DNA from: Azospirillum sp. TSA2s
GTDB lineage: Bacteria > Pseudomonadota > Alphaproteobacteria > Azospirillales > Azospirillaceae
Reading direction: 5' to 3'
Assembly: GCF_004923315.1 (NCBI RefSeq)
Contig: NZ_CP039650.1
Location: 2,381,501 to 2,445,500 of the forward strand
DNA length: 64,000 bases
Of this stretch, positions 1 through 8,675 are shown piece after piece (the first letter of the stretch is position 1; every line of letters starts with the position of its first letter). The notes under the pieces were generated by a model that saw nothing but the letters and a program-made list of their open reading frames with translations, made no database searches and had not been told where the DNA came from. The position numbers were made by a program, and so were the translations under genes.

Positions 1-112
1 GCGGCCTTTTTCCTGACCCGACACAGCGGGTCATCCAACGGAAGAACGGACAGGCAGGCGGAAGCACCGGGCGGCGTCACCGAAAAGACGCCCGAACCGG
101 AGCACCGCCGTC
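1..112 (+). promoter_or_regulatory. leader end upstream of trpE(G), possible attenuator tail
   Basis: The window opens with GCGGCC followed by five T residues (7-11), which looks like the descending arm and U-tract of an intrinsic terminator whose ascending arm lies outside the window. Fused trpE(G) genes of Azospirillum and rhizobia are known to be controlled by a Trp-rich leader peptide and attenuation, so an attenuator here is expected. Only its end is visible, and the leader peptide cannot be checked. Confidence 0.3.
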
Positions 113-2347
113 ATGATCCCGTCCCACCTGTTCCTCGCCGACCCCGTCTTCCTCGAACCCGTCGCCGCAGTAACCGGCGGTGGCCTCGGCCTGCGCCGCA
201 CCGCCGAGCCGGTGGCGCTTGCCGAGTCGGTCGATGCGCTCGTCACCGTACTCGACGAGCGGCGCGGCCTGCTGCTGTCCGGCGGGGTGGAGGCACCCGG
301 CCGCTACCGGCGTCAGGCACTGGGCTTTGTCGATCCGCCGCTGTCGGTGACCGCGCGCGGCCGGACCGTGCGCATCGACGCGCTGAACCCGCGCGGTCGG
401 CTGCTGCTGCCCGCCGTGGCCCGCGCGCTGGATGGGCACGAGGCGCTTATCGGGTTGGAGGTGACTGCCGGGCGTGTCACCGCCCTGGTGCGCCGCCCGG
501 CCGGGGTCTTCGCCGAGGAGGAGCGCAGCCGCCAGCCCTCCGTCTTCAGTGTACTGCGAGCGCTGATGGCGCTGTTCGCCTGCCCGGAGGAGCCGTTCCT
601 GGGGCTCTATGGCGCATTCGGCTACGATCTTGCCTTCCAGTTCGAGCCGATCCGGCGCCGGCTGGAGCGGCCGGACGACCAGCGCGACCTCGTGCTGTAC
701 CTGCCCGACCGGTTGCTGGTGGTCGATCACGCCGCCGGGGTGGCGCGGCGCTTCACCTACGAGTTCGTGGTCGATGGCGTCTCGACGGAAGGCTTTGCCG
801 GCGGCGGGCGGGTGCACGCTTATCGTCCCGACACCAACGCCGCCGCAGAGTGCGACCATGCCCCCGGCGAGTACCAGCAGGTGGTGCGGGCGGCGAAGGA
901 GGCCTTCAACCGCGGCGATCTGTTCGAGGTGGTCCCCGGCCAGACCTTCGCCGAACCCTGCGCCGACAGCCCCGCCACCATCTTCCGCCGCCTGCGCACG
1001 GCCAACCCGGCACCCTACGAGGCGCTGATCAATCTGGGCGACGGCGAGTTCCTGGTTGCCGCCAGCCCGGAGATGTATGTGCGCGTCGGCCAGGGGCGGG
1101 TCGAGACCTGCCCGATCTCCGGCACCGTGGCGCGCGGGGGCAACGCGCTGGACGACGCATCGCAGATCCTGACGCTGCTGAACTCCGCCAAGGATGCGGC
1201 GGAGCTGACCATGTGCACCGATGTCGACCGCAACGACAAGGCGCGGGTGTGCGAGCCCGGTTCCGTCCGCGTCATCGGCCGGCGGATGATCGAGCTGTAT
1301 TCCCGTCTGATCCACACCGTCGATCATGTTGAAGGGCGGCTGCGTGACGGCTTCGACGCGCTGGACGCCTTCCTCACCCACACGTGGGCGGTGACCGTGA
1401 CCGGCGCGCCGAAGCGCTGGGCCATGCAGTTCCTGGAGGATACCGAACGGTCGCCGCGCCGCTGGTACGGCGGGGCCTTCGGCCGCATCGGCTTCGACGG
1501 TGGAATGGACACCGGGCTGACCCTGCGCACCATCCGCATGAAGGACGGCATCGCCTTCGTCCGCGCCGGCGCCACCCTGCTGTCGGACAGCGATCCGGAT
1601 GCGGAGGATGCCGAATGCCGGCTTAAGGCGTCGGCCTTCCTCGACGCGGTGCGTGGCGAAGGCGCTGGGCCGCGGCTGTCGGTGGTCCAGGCCGGGGCGA
1701 AGCGAAGCGGGGAGGGCTGGCGGGTGCTGTTGGTCGATCATGACGACAGCTTCGTCCACACGCTGGCCGACTATTTCCGTCAGACGGGGGCGAGCGTGAC
1801 GACGCTGCGCCATGCCCACGCGCGGGCGGCCCTGCGCAGCGACCCGCCCGACCTGCTGGTTCTGTCGCCGGGGCCGGGGCGGCCGGCCGATTTCGATGTC
1901 GGTGGTAGCCTGCAGGCGGCGCTCGACCTCGGCGTGCCGGTGTTCGGCGTCTGCCTGGGACTGCAGGGAATGGCCGAGCATTTCGGTGCGGAACTGGAGC
2001 GCCTGCCGGAGCCGATGCACGGCAAGGCCTCACCCCTGCGTCACCAGGGCGGTGGGCTATTCGAGGGGCTGCCGCAGGGGATGCGGGCGGGGCGCTACCA
2101 TTCGCTGGTGGCCCGGCGCGACAGCCTGCCGCCGGAGCTGCGGGTAACCGCTGAGACGGAAGACGGCACCGTGATGGCGATCGAGCACCGGACGCTGCCG
2201 CTGGCCGCGGTGCAGTTCCATCCCGAATCGATCCTGACCCTGGACGGCGCCGCCGGTGGCGGTTCCGGGCTGGCGCTGGTCGCCAATGTGATGGACCGGC
2301 TGGCCGGGCGCGTCAGCGTGGTGCCGGAACGCGAAGCGGCGGCCTGA
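113..2347 (+). CDS. trpE(G): anthranilate synthase, fused TrpE and TrpG
   Basis: This 744-residue protein makes anthranilate from chorismate and glutamine, the first committed step of tryptophan synthesis. Residues 1 to about 510 are the chorismate-binding TrpE part, with CPISGTVARGG, the acid-rich LTMCTDVDRND and the late GLTLRTIRMKDG segment. A short linker leads to a class I glutamine amidotransferase (about 535-730) with nucleophile Cys614 in GVCLGLQG and the His703/Glu705 pair in QFHPES. An N-terminal LLLS stretch lies where TrpE enzymes bind feedback tryptophan. The fused architecture is typical of Azospirillum and rhizobia. The ATG at 113 is used because the upstream leader looks non-coding. 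The gene converges on gapR. Confidence 0.96.
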   Translation: MIPSHLFLADPVFLEPVAAVTGGGLGLRRTAEPVALAESVDALVTVLDERRGLLLSGGVEAPGRYRRQALGFVDPPLSVTARGRTVRIDALNPRGRLLLPAVARALDGHEALIGLEVTAGRVTALVRRPAGVFAEEERSRQPSVFSVLRALMALFACPEEPFLGLYGAFGYDLAFQFEPIRRRLERPDDQRDLVLYLPDRLLVVDHAAGVARRFTYEFVVDGVSTEGFAGGGRVHAYRPDTNAAAECDHAPGEYQQVVRAAKEAFNRGDLFEVVPGQTFAEPCADSPATIFRRLRTANPAPYEALINLGDGEFLVAASPEMYVRVGQGRVETCPISGTVARGGNALDDASQILTLLNSAKDAAELTMCTDVDRNDKARVCEPGSVRVIGRRMIELYSRLIHTVDHVEGRLRDGFDALDAFLTHTWAVTVTGAPKRWAMQFLEDTERSPRRWYGGAFGRIGFDGGMDTGLTLRTIRMKDGIAFVRAGATLLSDSDPDAEDAECRLKASAFLDAVRGEGAGPRLSVVQAGAKRSGEGWRVLLVDHDDSFVHTLADYFRQTGASVTTLRHAHARAALRSDPPDLLVLSPGPGRPADFDVGGSLQAALDLGVPVFGVCLGLQGMAEHFGAELERLPEPMHGKASPLRHQGGGLFEGLPQGMRAGRYHSLVARRDSLPPELRVTAETEDGTVMAIEHRTLPLAAVQFHPESILTLDGAAGGGSGLALVANVMDRLAGRVSVVPEREAAA

Positions 2348-2381
2348 AGGGGCCGCCGCTGCGTGACTTCGATGGAGGAAG

Positions 2382-2403
2382 AGTGACGGGGAAACCCGTC
2401 ACT
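2382..2403. terminator. hairpin between convergent trpE(G) and gapR
   Basis: AGTGACGGG (2382-2390) and CCCGTCACT (2395-2403) form a perfect 9-bp stem with a GAAA tetraloop. The right arm covers the stop codon of gapR. There is no T-tract on either side, so it may be only part of a terminator or a 3'-end stabiliser. Confidence 0.35.
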
Positions 2404-2647
2404 CCACCATGCCCAGCGCTTCCTTGTAGAGTTCCAGGATGGCTTCCTGCTCCTGCCGGTCGGCCTTGTCCATCTTCCGCAGGCGGATGATCTGCCGGAT
2501 GATCTTGGTGTCGAAACCGGTGCCCTTCGCCTCGGCATAGACTTCCTTGATGTCTTCCTGCAGACCGCGCTTTTCCTCTTCGAGACGCTCGATGCGCTCG
2601 ACAAAGGACTTCAGGCGATCCGCCGCGATGCCGCCGACGTCGGACAT
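2399..2647 (-). CDS. gapR: GapR-type nucleoid-associated protein (DUF2312/UPF0335)
   Basis: This 82-residue, highly charged and helical protein carries the family signature: IAADRLKSFVERIERLEEEK, then KEVYAEAKGTGFD and the IIRQIIRLRKMDKADRQE segment. In Caulobacter GapR binds overtwisted DNA ahead of polymerases and helps gyrase and topoisomerase IV; the family is near-universal in alphaproteobacteria. Its length matches the family. The first half forms a coiled-coil. It is transcribed alone, divergently from pntAA. That it acts like the Caulobacter protein is inferred from the family. Confidence 0.9.
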   Translation of the reverse strand: MSDVGGIAADRLKSFVERIERLEEEKRGLQEDIKEVYAEAKGTGFDTKIIRQIIRLRKMDKADRQEQEAILELYKEALGMVE

Positions 2648-3032
2648 GGCAAAACCTCAAACGATGGGGGTGTTCGGGAACGGGGCGGGACAATATCGGC
2701 GGGCGGGGGGAATGGCAAGCCGGCGATGCGCCGCGGGAACGCACGGCAGAGGTCCGGCTGCGTCATCGCGTCGCGACCATTCCTTCGTACAAGCGTTACC
2801 GTCGCCGGAGTTTGAACAGCTCATGGCTGATTTGTCTTAATGTATGAAACAATCGTACGATGGGCTTAAGCAGCCATTCCCTTTGTTGCGGCGCACCTAA
2901 TAGGCTGGTATTACCATCGGTGGGTTCGGCTTCACAAAGGCGCATGGATACGGCATGTATGCACGTCGTCTGGGCCGATGACCCATGGGGGATGCCGGGA
3001 TCGGCGTATCTGAGGCAGGGGAGTTTTATCTA
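2648..3032. promoter_or_regulatory. gapR/pntAA divergent intergenic region
   Basis: No gene is seen in these 385 bases. The part from about 2790 to 2940 is more AT-rich than the coding DNA around it. TTGAAC (2812-2817) lies 17 nt before TCTTAA/CTTAAT (2835-2841), a plausible but unproven sigma70 promoter for the pnt operon. The end holds the ribosome-binding purines AGGCAGGGGAG just before the ATG at 3033. Confidence 0.35.
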
Positions 3033-4181
3033 ATGAAAGTCGCCATTCCAAAGGAGCGACGTGCGGGCGAACTTCGCGTGGCCGCCTCACCGGAAACAGT
3101 GAAGAAACTGAGGGGTTTGGGACTGGACGTGGTGGTGGAGAGCGGGGCCGGTCTCGGTTCCAGCATCACCGACGCGGCCTATGAGGCGGCGGGGGCGTCC
3201 ATCGCCGCCGACGAGGCGTCGGCGTTGGCCGATGCCGACATCGTGCTGAAGGTGCAGCGGCCGCTGATCGCCGGTGAGGGCGATGTCGATGAACTGGCGC
3301 TGATCCGCAAGGGCGCGCTGCTGTTCGCCATCCTCAACCCCCACAACAGCCGCGACCATGTGAAGGCCTACGCCGATGCCGGCGTGAACGCCTTCGCCAT
3401 GGAGTTCATGCCGCGCATCACCCGCGCCCAGGTCATGGACGTGCTGTCCTCCCAGGCCAACCTCGCCGGCTACAAGGCCGTCGTCGATGCCGCTTCGGAA
3501 TATGGCCGCGCCTTCCCGATGATGATGACCGCCGCCGGCACCGTTCCGCCGGCGCGCGCCTTCATCATGGGCGTCGGCGTCGCCGGCCTGCAGGCGATTG
3601 CCACTGCCAAGCGGCTCGGCGCCATCGTCTCGGCCACCGACGTGCGCCCGGCGGTGAAGGAGCAGGTGCAGTCGCTGGGCGGCAGCTTCGTCGCCGTCGA
3701 GAATGACGAGTTCAAGCAGGCGGAGACCGCCGGCGGCTACGCCAAGGAGATGTCGGACGACTACAAGCGCCAGCAGGCCGCTCTGGTCGCCGAGCACATC
3801 AAGAAGCAGGACATCGTCATCACCACCGCGCTGATCCCCGGCCGCAAGGCGCCGATCCTGGTGACGGCGGAGCATGTGGCGTCGATGAAGCCGGGTTCGG
3901 TCATCATCGATCTGGCGGTGGAGCAGGGCGGCAACGTCGAGGGAGCCAAGCTTGGCGAGGTGGTGACCACGGCCAACGGCGTGAAGATCGTCGGCCATGC
4001 CAACTACGCCAGCCGCATCGCCGAGTCCGCCTCGCTGCTCTACGCCAAGAACCTGCTGGCGCTGCTGACGTCGCTGCACGGCAAGGACACCGGCGTGGCC
4101 GTCAACTGGGACGACGAGATCGTCAAGGCCATCGCGCTGACCCGCGACGGCGCCGTCGTCCACCCCGCCTTCGCCGGCTGA
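3033..4181 (+). CDS. pntAA: NAD(P) transhydrogenase alpha subunit part 1 (domain I)
   Basis: This 382-residue soluble NAD(H)-binding domain I belongs to the proton-pumping transhydrogenase, which uses the proton gradient to make NADPH from NADH and NADP. The opening MKVAIPKERRAGE and the Rossmann motif GVGVAGLQAIATAKRLGA (about 178-195) are diagnostic. The frame stays open back to 2985, but the ATG at 3033 matches the family N terminus and has a good purine-rich ribosome-binding site. The length agrees with split PntAA of Rhodospirillum. It is first in a tight operon with pntAB (26-nt gap) and pntB. Confidence 0.95.
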   Translation: MKVAIPKERRAGELRVAASPETVKKLRGLGLDVVVESGAGLGSSITDAAYEAAGASIAADEASALADADIVLKVQRPLIAGEGDVDELALIRKGALLFAILNPHNSRDHVKAYADAGVNAFAMEFMPRITRAQVMDVLSSQANLAGYKAVVDAASEYGRAFPMMMTAAGTVPPARAFIMGVGVAGLQAIATAKRLGAIVSATDVRPAVKEQVQSLGGSFVAVENDEFKQAETAGGYAKEMSDDYKRQQAALVAEHIKKQDIVITTALIPGRKAPILVTAEHVASMKPGSVIIDLAVEQGGNVEGAKLGEVVTTANGVKIVGHANYASRIAESASLLYAKNLLALLTSLHGKDTGVAVNWDDEIVKAIALTRDGAVVHPAFAG

Positions 4182-4207
4182 CCGGGCGCCTGAGGAGACT
4201 TACCGCA

Positions 4208-4627
4208 ATGGATCAGACCCAACTGTCCGCCCGTATTGCCGAGCTGAAGGCGAACCTCGCGGCGCTGAGCCAGCAGGCCGACCTGCTGGCCGCTCAGGCC
4301 GCGCACACCGCGCAGCCCGTTACCGAGGCCGCCGGCGGTCACGGCAGCTTCTTCGTCACCGGCCTGACGGTGCTCGTTCTGGCCTGCTTCGTCGGCTACT
4401 ACGTCGTCTGGCGCGTCACCCCGGCCCTGCACTCGCCGCTGATGGCGGTCACCAACGCCGTGTCGTCAGTCATCATCGTCGGCGCGCTGATCGCTGCCGG
4501 CCCGGCCGGCTTGGACTTCTCCAAGGTCCTGGGCTTCCTCGCCGTCATCCTGGCGTCCGTCAACATCTTCGGCGGCTTCCTCGTGACCCAGCGCATGCTC
4601 TCCATGTTCAAGAAGAAGGGCAAGTAA
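4208..4627 (+). CDS. pntAB: NAD(P) transhydrogenase alpha subunit part 2
   Basis: This 139-residue membrane subunit carries the part of the proton channel (domain II) that is fused to PntAA in enterobacteria. A helical, probably coiled N terminus (residues 1-40) precedes about three membrane segments, including TGLTVLVLACFVGYYVVW and VIIVGALIAAGPAG. The C terminus ends in basic residues (KKKGK) on the cytoplasmic side. Its size equals the Rhodospirillum rubrum subunit. It sits between pntAA and pntB, with only 4 nt before pntB, which implies co-translation. Confidence 0.94.
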   Translation: MDQTQLSARIAELKANLAALSQQADLLAAQAAHTAQPVTEAAGGHGSFFVTGLTVLVLACFVGYYVVWRVTPALHSPLMAVTNAVSSVIIVGALIAAGPAGLDFSKVLGFLAVILASVNIFGGFLVTQRMLSMFKKKGK

Positions 4628-4631
4628 GACC

Positions 4632-6026
4632 ATGGAAACCTTGTCGGCCCTTCTCTATCTCGTCGCCTCCATCTGCTTCATCATGGCGCTGCGCGGGCTC
4701 TCCAGCCCGGAGACCTCGCGCCAGGGCAACATCTACGGCATGGTCGGCATGACCATCGCCATCCTGACCACGCTGGCCTCGCCCATCGTCCAGTCCTATT
4801 GGATGATCGTGCTGGGCATCGCCATCGGCGGCGCCATCGGCTATGTCGTCGCCAAGAAGATCGAGATGACGGCGCTGCCGCAGCTGGTCGCCGCCTTCCA
4901 CTCGCTGGTCGGTCTGGCCGCCGTCTTCGTGGCGCTCGCCGCCTTCTACTCGCCGGCGGCCTACGGCATCGGCCTGCCTGGTGCCATCGCCAAGGGCTCG
5001 CTGGTCGAGATGGCGCTCGGCACCGCCATCGGTGCGATCACCTTCACCGGCTCGCTGGTTGCGTTCGCCAAGCTGCAGGGTCTGGTCACCGGCAAGCCGC
5101 TGGTCTTCCCGATGCAGCACCCGCTGAACGCGGCGCTGGGCGTGCTGACCGTCATCCTGATCATCTGGTTGGTGCAGTCGAACTCGTCCGCCGCCATGTG
5201 GCTGATCATCCTGGTGGCGCTGGCGCTCGGCTTCCTGCTGATCCTGCCGATCGGCGGCGCCGACATGCCGGTGGTCATCTCGATGCTGAACAGCTACTCC
5301 GGCTGGGCGGCCTGCGGCATCGGCTTCACCCTGCAGAACAACCTGCTGATCATCACCGGTGCGCTGGTGGGATCCTCGGGCGCGATCCTGTCCTACATCA
5401 TGTGCAAGGGCATGAACCGCTCGATCTTCAACGTCATCCTCGGCGGCTTCGGCGGCGAGAGTGCCGCGGCCGGCGGCCCCGCCAAGGGTCCGCAGGGCAG
5501 CGTCAAGGCCGGCTCGGCCGAGGATGCCGCCTATATCATGAAGAACGCCCAGTCGGTCATCATCGTCCCCGGCTATGGCATGGCGGTGGCCCAGGCCCAG
5601 CACGCCCTGCGTGAAATGGCCGATGTGCTTAAGCATGAAGGCGTGGATGTGAAGTACGCCATCCACCCGGTGGCGGGCCGCATGCCCGGTCACATGAACG
5701 TGCTGTTGGCGGAAGCCAACGTGCCCTATGACGAGGTGTTTGAACTGGAAGACATCAACCGCGACTTCGGTACGGCGGATGTGGCCTTCGTCATCGGCGC
5801 CAACGACGTCACCAATCCGGCCGCCAAGACCGATCCGACCTCGCCGATCTACGGCATGCCGATCCTCGACGTGGAGAAGGCCAAGACGGTGTTCTTCATC
5901 AAGCGCGGCATGGCTGCCGGTTACGCCGGTGTCGAGAACGAGCTGTTCTTCCGCCCCAACACCATGATGCTGTTCGGCGACGCCAAGAAGGTCACCGAAG
6001 AGGTCGTGAAGGCGATGGAAGCCTGA
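4632..6026 (+). CDS. pntB: NAD(P) transhydrogenase beta subunit
   Basis: This 464-residue subunit has about nine membrane helices (residues 1-260, domain II) followed by the NADP(H)-binding domain III, with VIIVPGYGMAVAQAQ around Gly314 and the later FVIGANDVTNPAAKTDP segment. It completes the PntAA-PntAB-PntB enzyme in the inner membrane, with the nucleotide domains in the cytoplasm. The length and motifs match the family. A strong terminator follows, so the operon probably ends here. Confidence 0.96.
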   Translation: METLSALLYLVASICFIMALRGLSSPETSRQGNIYGMVGMTIAILTTLASPIVQSYWMIVLGIAIGGAIGYVVAKKIEMTALPQLVAAFHSLVGLAAVFVALAAFYSPAAYGIGLPGAIAKGSLVEMALGTAIGAITFTGSLVAFAKLQGLVTGKPLVFPMQHPLNAALGVLTVILIIWLVQSNSSAAMWLIILVALALGFLLILPIGGADMPVVISMLNSYSGWAACGIGFTLQNNLLIITGALVGSSGAILSYIMCKGMNRSIFNVILGGFGGESAAAGGPAKGPQGSVKAGSAEDAAYIMKNAQSVIIVPGYGMAVAQAQHALREMADVLKHEGVDVKYAIHPVAGRMPGHMNVLLAEANVPYDEVFELEDINRDFGTADVAFVIGANDVTNPAAKTDPTSPIYGMPILDVEKAKTVFFIKRGMAAGYAGVENELFFRPNTMMLFGDAKKVTEEVVKAMEA

Positions 6027-6052
6027 CCGGCATCCATAGCGGTTGACCGGAG

Positions 6053-6091
6053 CGGGCGCGGGAAGCAAGGCTTTCCGCGCCCGTTTCTTTT
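6053..6091 (+). terminator. terminator of the pnt operon
   Basis: CGGGCGCGG (6053-6061) pairs with CCGCGCCCG (6075-6083) and is followed by TTTCTTTT. It is a typical rho-independent terminator 27 nt after the pntB stop. Confidence 0.8.
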
Positions 6092-6124
6092 GGGCCGAAA
6101 ACGACAAGAGAGGATGCGGAAACC

Positions 6125-6412
6125 ATGACCGCCTACATCATCGCCGACGTGCGCGTGACCGACCCCGTCGCCTATGAGGTCTACAAGTCGCTGACCCCCG
6201 ACGCGATCGCCAGGAACGGCGGACGCTTCATCAGCCGCGGCGGCGAGACGGCGGTGCTGGAAGGCGATTGGCAGCCCAACCGGATCGTCATCCTGGAATT
6301 CCCGGATGTGGCGGCGGCCAAGGCCTTCTACGACAGCCCGGAATACCGCAAGGCGCGCGAGGCGCGTCGCAACGCCGCCGATTTCAAGATGATCGTGGTC
6401 GAAGGCCTGTAA
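6125..6412 (+). CDS. DUF1330 family protein
   Basis: This 95-residue protein has the dimeric ferredoxin-like fold signature of DUF1330: MTAYIIADVRVTDP, YKSLTPDAIARNGGRF and IVILEFPDVAAAKAFYDSPEY. No catalytic function is established for the family, which resembles the EthD and ABM dimeric alpha/beta barrels. A GAGAGGA ribosome-binding site precedes the ATG. The terminator after pntB suggests that it has its own promoter. Confidence 0.85.
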   Translation: MTAYIIADVRVTDPVAYEVYKSLTPDAIARNGGRFISRGGETAVLEGDWQPNRIVILEFPDVAAAKAFYDSPEYRKAREARRNAADFKMIVVEGL

Positions 6413-6554
6413 CGGACGGCCGGCGCCGTTACCGTCCGTTACACAACATCGTTCAAGGGACACACCGCAGCAACACGGCCCCGCTATCGCTTACCGTCAC
6501 CGAGAGACGGCGGCTTATCCCCGCCGTCCTCCCCACAGTGACGGAAATCAGGCC

Positions 6555-6683
6555 ATGGACGATGACGATCTCTGCGAACCGTTCGATTCGCACCTCACGC
6601 TCTGGACACGCATCGCGGTGGCGATCCTGTTGGTGGGGGTATCGCTCTGCGGCGTGTCGCTCTACCTGCTGACGGAGAGCTGA
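6555..6683 (+). CDS. possible small single-pass membrane protein
   Basis: This 42-codon frame starts with an acidic tail (MDDDDLCEPFDSHL) and continues with one hydrophobic stretch, IAVAILLVGVSLCGVSLYLL. The ATG has only a weak upstream purine run. I do not recognise a family. The shape (acidic head plus one membrane helix) is that of many small bacterial membrane proteins, and nothing else explains the 450-nt gap between its neighbours. It could be a chance frame. Confidence 0.4.
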   Translation: MDDDDLCEPFDSHLTLWTRIAVAILLVGVSLCGVSLYLLTES

Positions 6684-6866
6684 GGCCCTACCGCCCAAGC
6701 CGCGCCGAACCCACAATTTCTGCGGCTTTTCGGCGGTGTCCCGCGCATTAATAACAATAATTTTTTGTGTGATATTGAATTCCCTTTTCCAGTTATGTGG
6801 AAATCGCTCTTCTCCATCCGTGCAATCGTGCTAAATAGCCTCGGAACCCCAGTCGAGGATGATCCG

Positions 6867-7892
6867 ATGCTTCGCACCACCCGCCGCTTCACCCTTGCCG
6901 CCCTGGTTGCCCTCGGCACCGCCGCCGTGATGCCCGGCACCGTGCGCGCTGCCGATCCGGTGAAGCTGGAGATCGGCTATATTCCGATCCTGGCGGCGTC
7001 GCCGCTGTTCATCGTCGATGGGCAGGGCTGGGCCAAGGATGCGGGGATCGAGCTGAAGCTGACCCGCTTCGAATCCGGCCCGCACGCCATCCAGGCGATG
7101 GCCGCCGGCAAGATCGACCTGCTTTATGCCGGCGTCGCCCCGGTGCTGGTCGCCCGCACCAAGGGCGCCGACATCTCGGTCATCGCCAATTCGGCGGTGG
7201 AGGAAATGGTGGTCGCCGCGCGCGGTCCCTTCGCCAAGGCGGTGGGCACCAACCCGACCGCGGAGTCCTTCAAGAAGTTCGCCGCCGATACCGGCCGCAA
7301 GCCGAAGTTCGGCACCCAGCCGCCGGGTTCCGTTCCCGACACCGTGCTGAAGTACTGGCTGTTCAAGGTGGTGAAGGTCGATCCCGCCGACGTGGAACTG
7401 GTGCCGATGGGCATCGAGAAGACGCAGCAGGCCCTGTTGGCCGGCGCGCTCGACGCCGCCACCATCCGCGAGCCGACGGTGACCGTCACCCAGCAGATGG
7501 ACCCGAACGTCGCGCTGCTCGCCACCGGCGCCCAGATGTTTCCGAACCAGCCCGGCACCGTGGTCTCCGCCCGCGCGGAAGTGCTGAAGGCGCATCCCGA
7601 CGCCATCAAGGCCCTGCTGAAGGCCCACATCCGCGCCGTCGACATGATCGCCAAGGATCCGGCCGCGTCGGCGAAGCTGGTGAACAACTATCTCGGCAAG
7701 GGCCTGCTGGAGCCGGCGACGCTGGAAGCCGCCTTCAAGGGGCCGGGGTCCAACTTCCTCGCCGACCCGCACAAGGTCGTCCCGGCGGTCGAGCAGATGA
7801 TGGCCTACACCAAGGAGATCGGCTCGGCCAGCGAGACGGTGCCGGTGGCCGAGGCCTTCGACTTCAGCTTTTACGACGCCGCCGCCAAGTAA
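6867..7892 (+). CDS. ABC transporter substrate-binding protein, SsuA/TauA/NMT1 class
   Basis: This 341-residue periplasmic protein has a Sec signal peptide (basic MLRTTRRF, hydrophobic LAALVALGTAAVM, cleavage near VRAADP). The mature part starts KLEIGYIPILAASPLFIVD and has the NMT1/SsuA features of this class. The frame is open from 6765, but the ATG at 6867 gives the signal peptide and follows CGAGGAT. The upstream region around 6745-6795 is strikingly AT-rich and may hold the promoter. It is followed by its permease (12 nt) and ATPase. The ligand may be a sulfonate, nitrate or similar small anion and cannot be decided here. Confidence 0.88.
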   Translation: MLRTTRRFTLAALVALGTAAVMPGTVRAADPVKLEIGYIPILAASPLFIVDGQGWAKDAGIELKLTRFESGPHAIQAMAAGKIDLLYAGVAPVLVARTKGADISVIANSAVEEMVVAARGPFAKAVGTNPTAESFKKFAADTGRKPKFGTQPPGSVPDTVLKYWLFKVVKVDPADVELVPMGIEKTQQALLAGALDAATIREPTVTVTQQMDPNVALLATGAQMFPNQPGTVVSARAEVLKAHPDAIKALLKAHIRAVDMIAKDPAASAKLVNNYLGKGLLEPATLEAAFKGPGSNFLADPHKVVPAVEQMMAYTKEIGSASETVPVAEAFDFSFYDAAAK

Positions 7893-7904
7893 GCCGGCCG
7901 ACCG

Positions 7905-8675
7905 ATGCAGACCGACAAGCCGATGAAGTCCTATCAGAAAGTCGCCCTATCGGCGCTGGGCGTGCTCGTCTTCCTGCTGGCGTGGGAAGCGGTGGCGCGC
8001 AGCGGCGTCGTGCCGGCCCGGCTGCTGCCCTCGCCGAGCGCAGTGCCCGCCGCCTTCCTGACCGAGTTCAAGAGCGGCACCTGGCAGGAGATGGTGCTGG
8101 CCAGCCTGTCGCACTATCTGGTCGGGCTGTCGCTGGGCACCTTCCTCGGCGTGTCCTTCGGCACGGCGGCGGCACTGTGGGGCAAGTGGGACGCCTTCCA
8201 GGCCTGGGTCGTGCGCATGCTGCGCCCGATCCCGGCGATCGCCTGGATCCCCTTCGCCATCATCTGGTTCGGCGTCAGCGAAGGGGCGGCGTCCTTCCTG
8301 ATCTCGCTGACGGTGTTCTGGATCAACTATTACGCCAGCTACGCCGCGGTGCGCGGGGTGGACAAGGACCTGATCGAGCTTGGCCATGCCTTCGGGCAGG
8401 GCGGGCTGATCCCGCGTCTGTTCAAGATCATCCTCCCGGGCGCCCTGCCGGGCATCCTGTCGGGCATGCGCGCCGGGCTGGGGCAGGGCTGGATGACGGT
8501 GGTCGCGGCCGAGCTGTTCGGCATCTCCGGCCTCGGCATGCGGATGATGGAGGCGTCCGGCCTGCTGGCCACGCACATCGTCGTGCTCTACATGGTCACC
8601 ATCGCGCTGCTCTACGGCGTGTCGGATTTCCTGTTCATGCAAGTTCAGTCGCGGGTGCTCTCATGGCAGCGGTGA
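7905..8675 (+). CDS. ABC transporter permease, SsuC/NrtB class
   Basis: This 256-residue inner-membrane protein has about six helices. The EAA-type cytoplasmic loop appears as GHAFGQGGLIPRLFKIILPGALPGILSGMR, which matches BPD-type permeases of the sulfonate/nitrate/taurine importers. Its end overlaps the ATPase start by 13 nt, as usual for co-translated ABC subunits. Confidence 0.93.
   Translation: MQTDKPMKSYQKVALSALGVLVFLLAWEAVARSGVVPARLLPSPSAVPAAFLTEFKSGTWQEMVLASLSHYLVGLSLGTFLGVSFGTAAALWGKWDAFQAWVVRMLRPIPAIAWIPFAIIWFGVSEGAASFLISLTVFWINYYASYAAVRGVDKDLIELGHAFGQGGLIPRLFKIILPGALPGILSGMRAGLGQGWMTVVAAELFGISGLGMRMMEASGLLATHIVVLYMVTIALLYGVSDFLFMQVQSRVLSWQR

Noticed and set aside
77..2020. 647-codon open frame on the minus strand
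   Set aside because: It is the antisense of trpE(G), whose catalytic motifs are all intact. The translation is His/Arg/Gln-rich with no domain, as expected of a shadow in GC-rich DNA.
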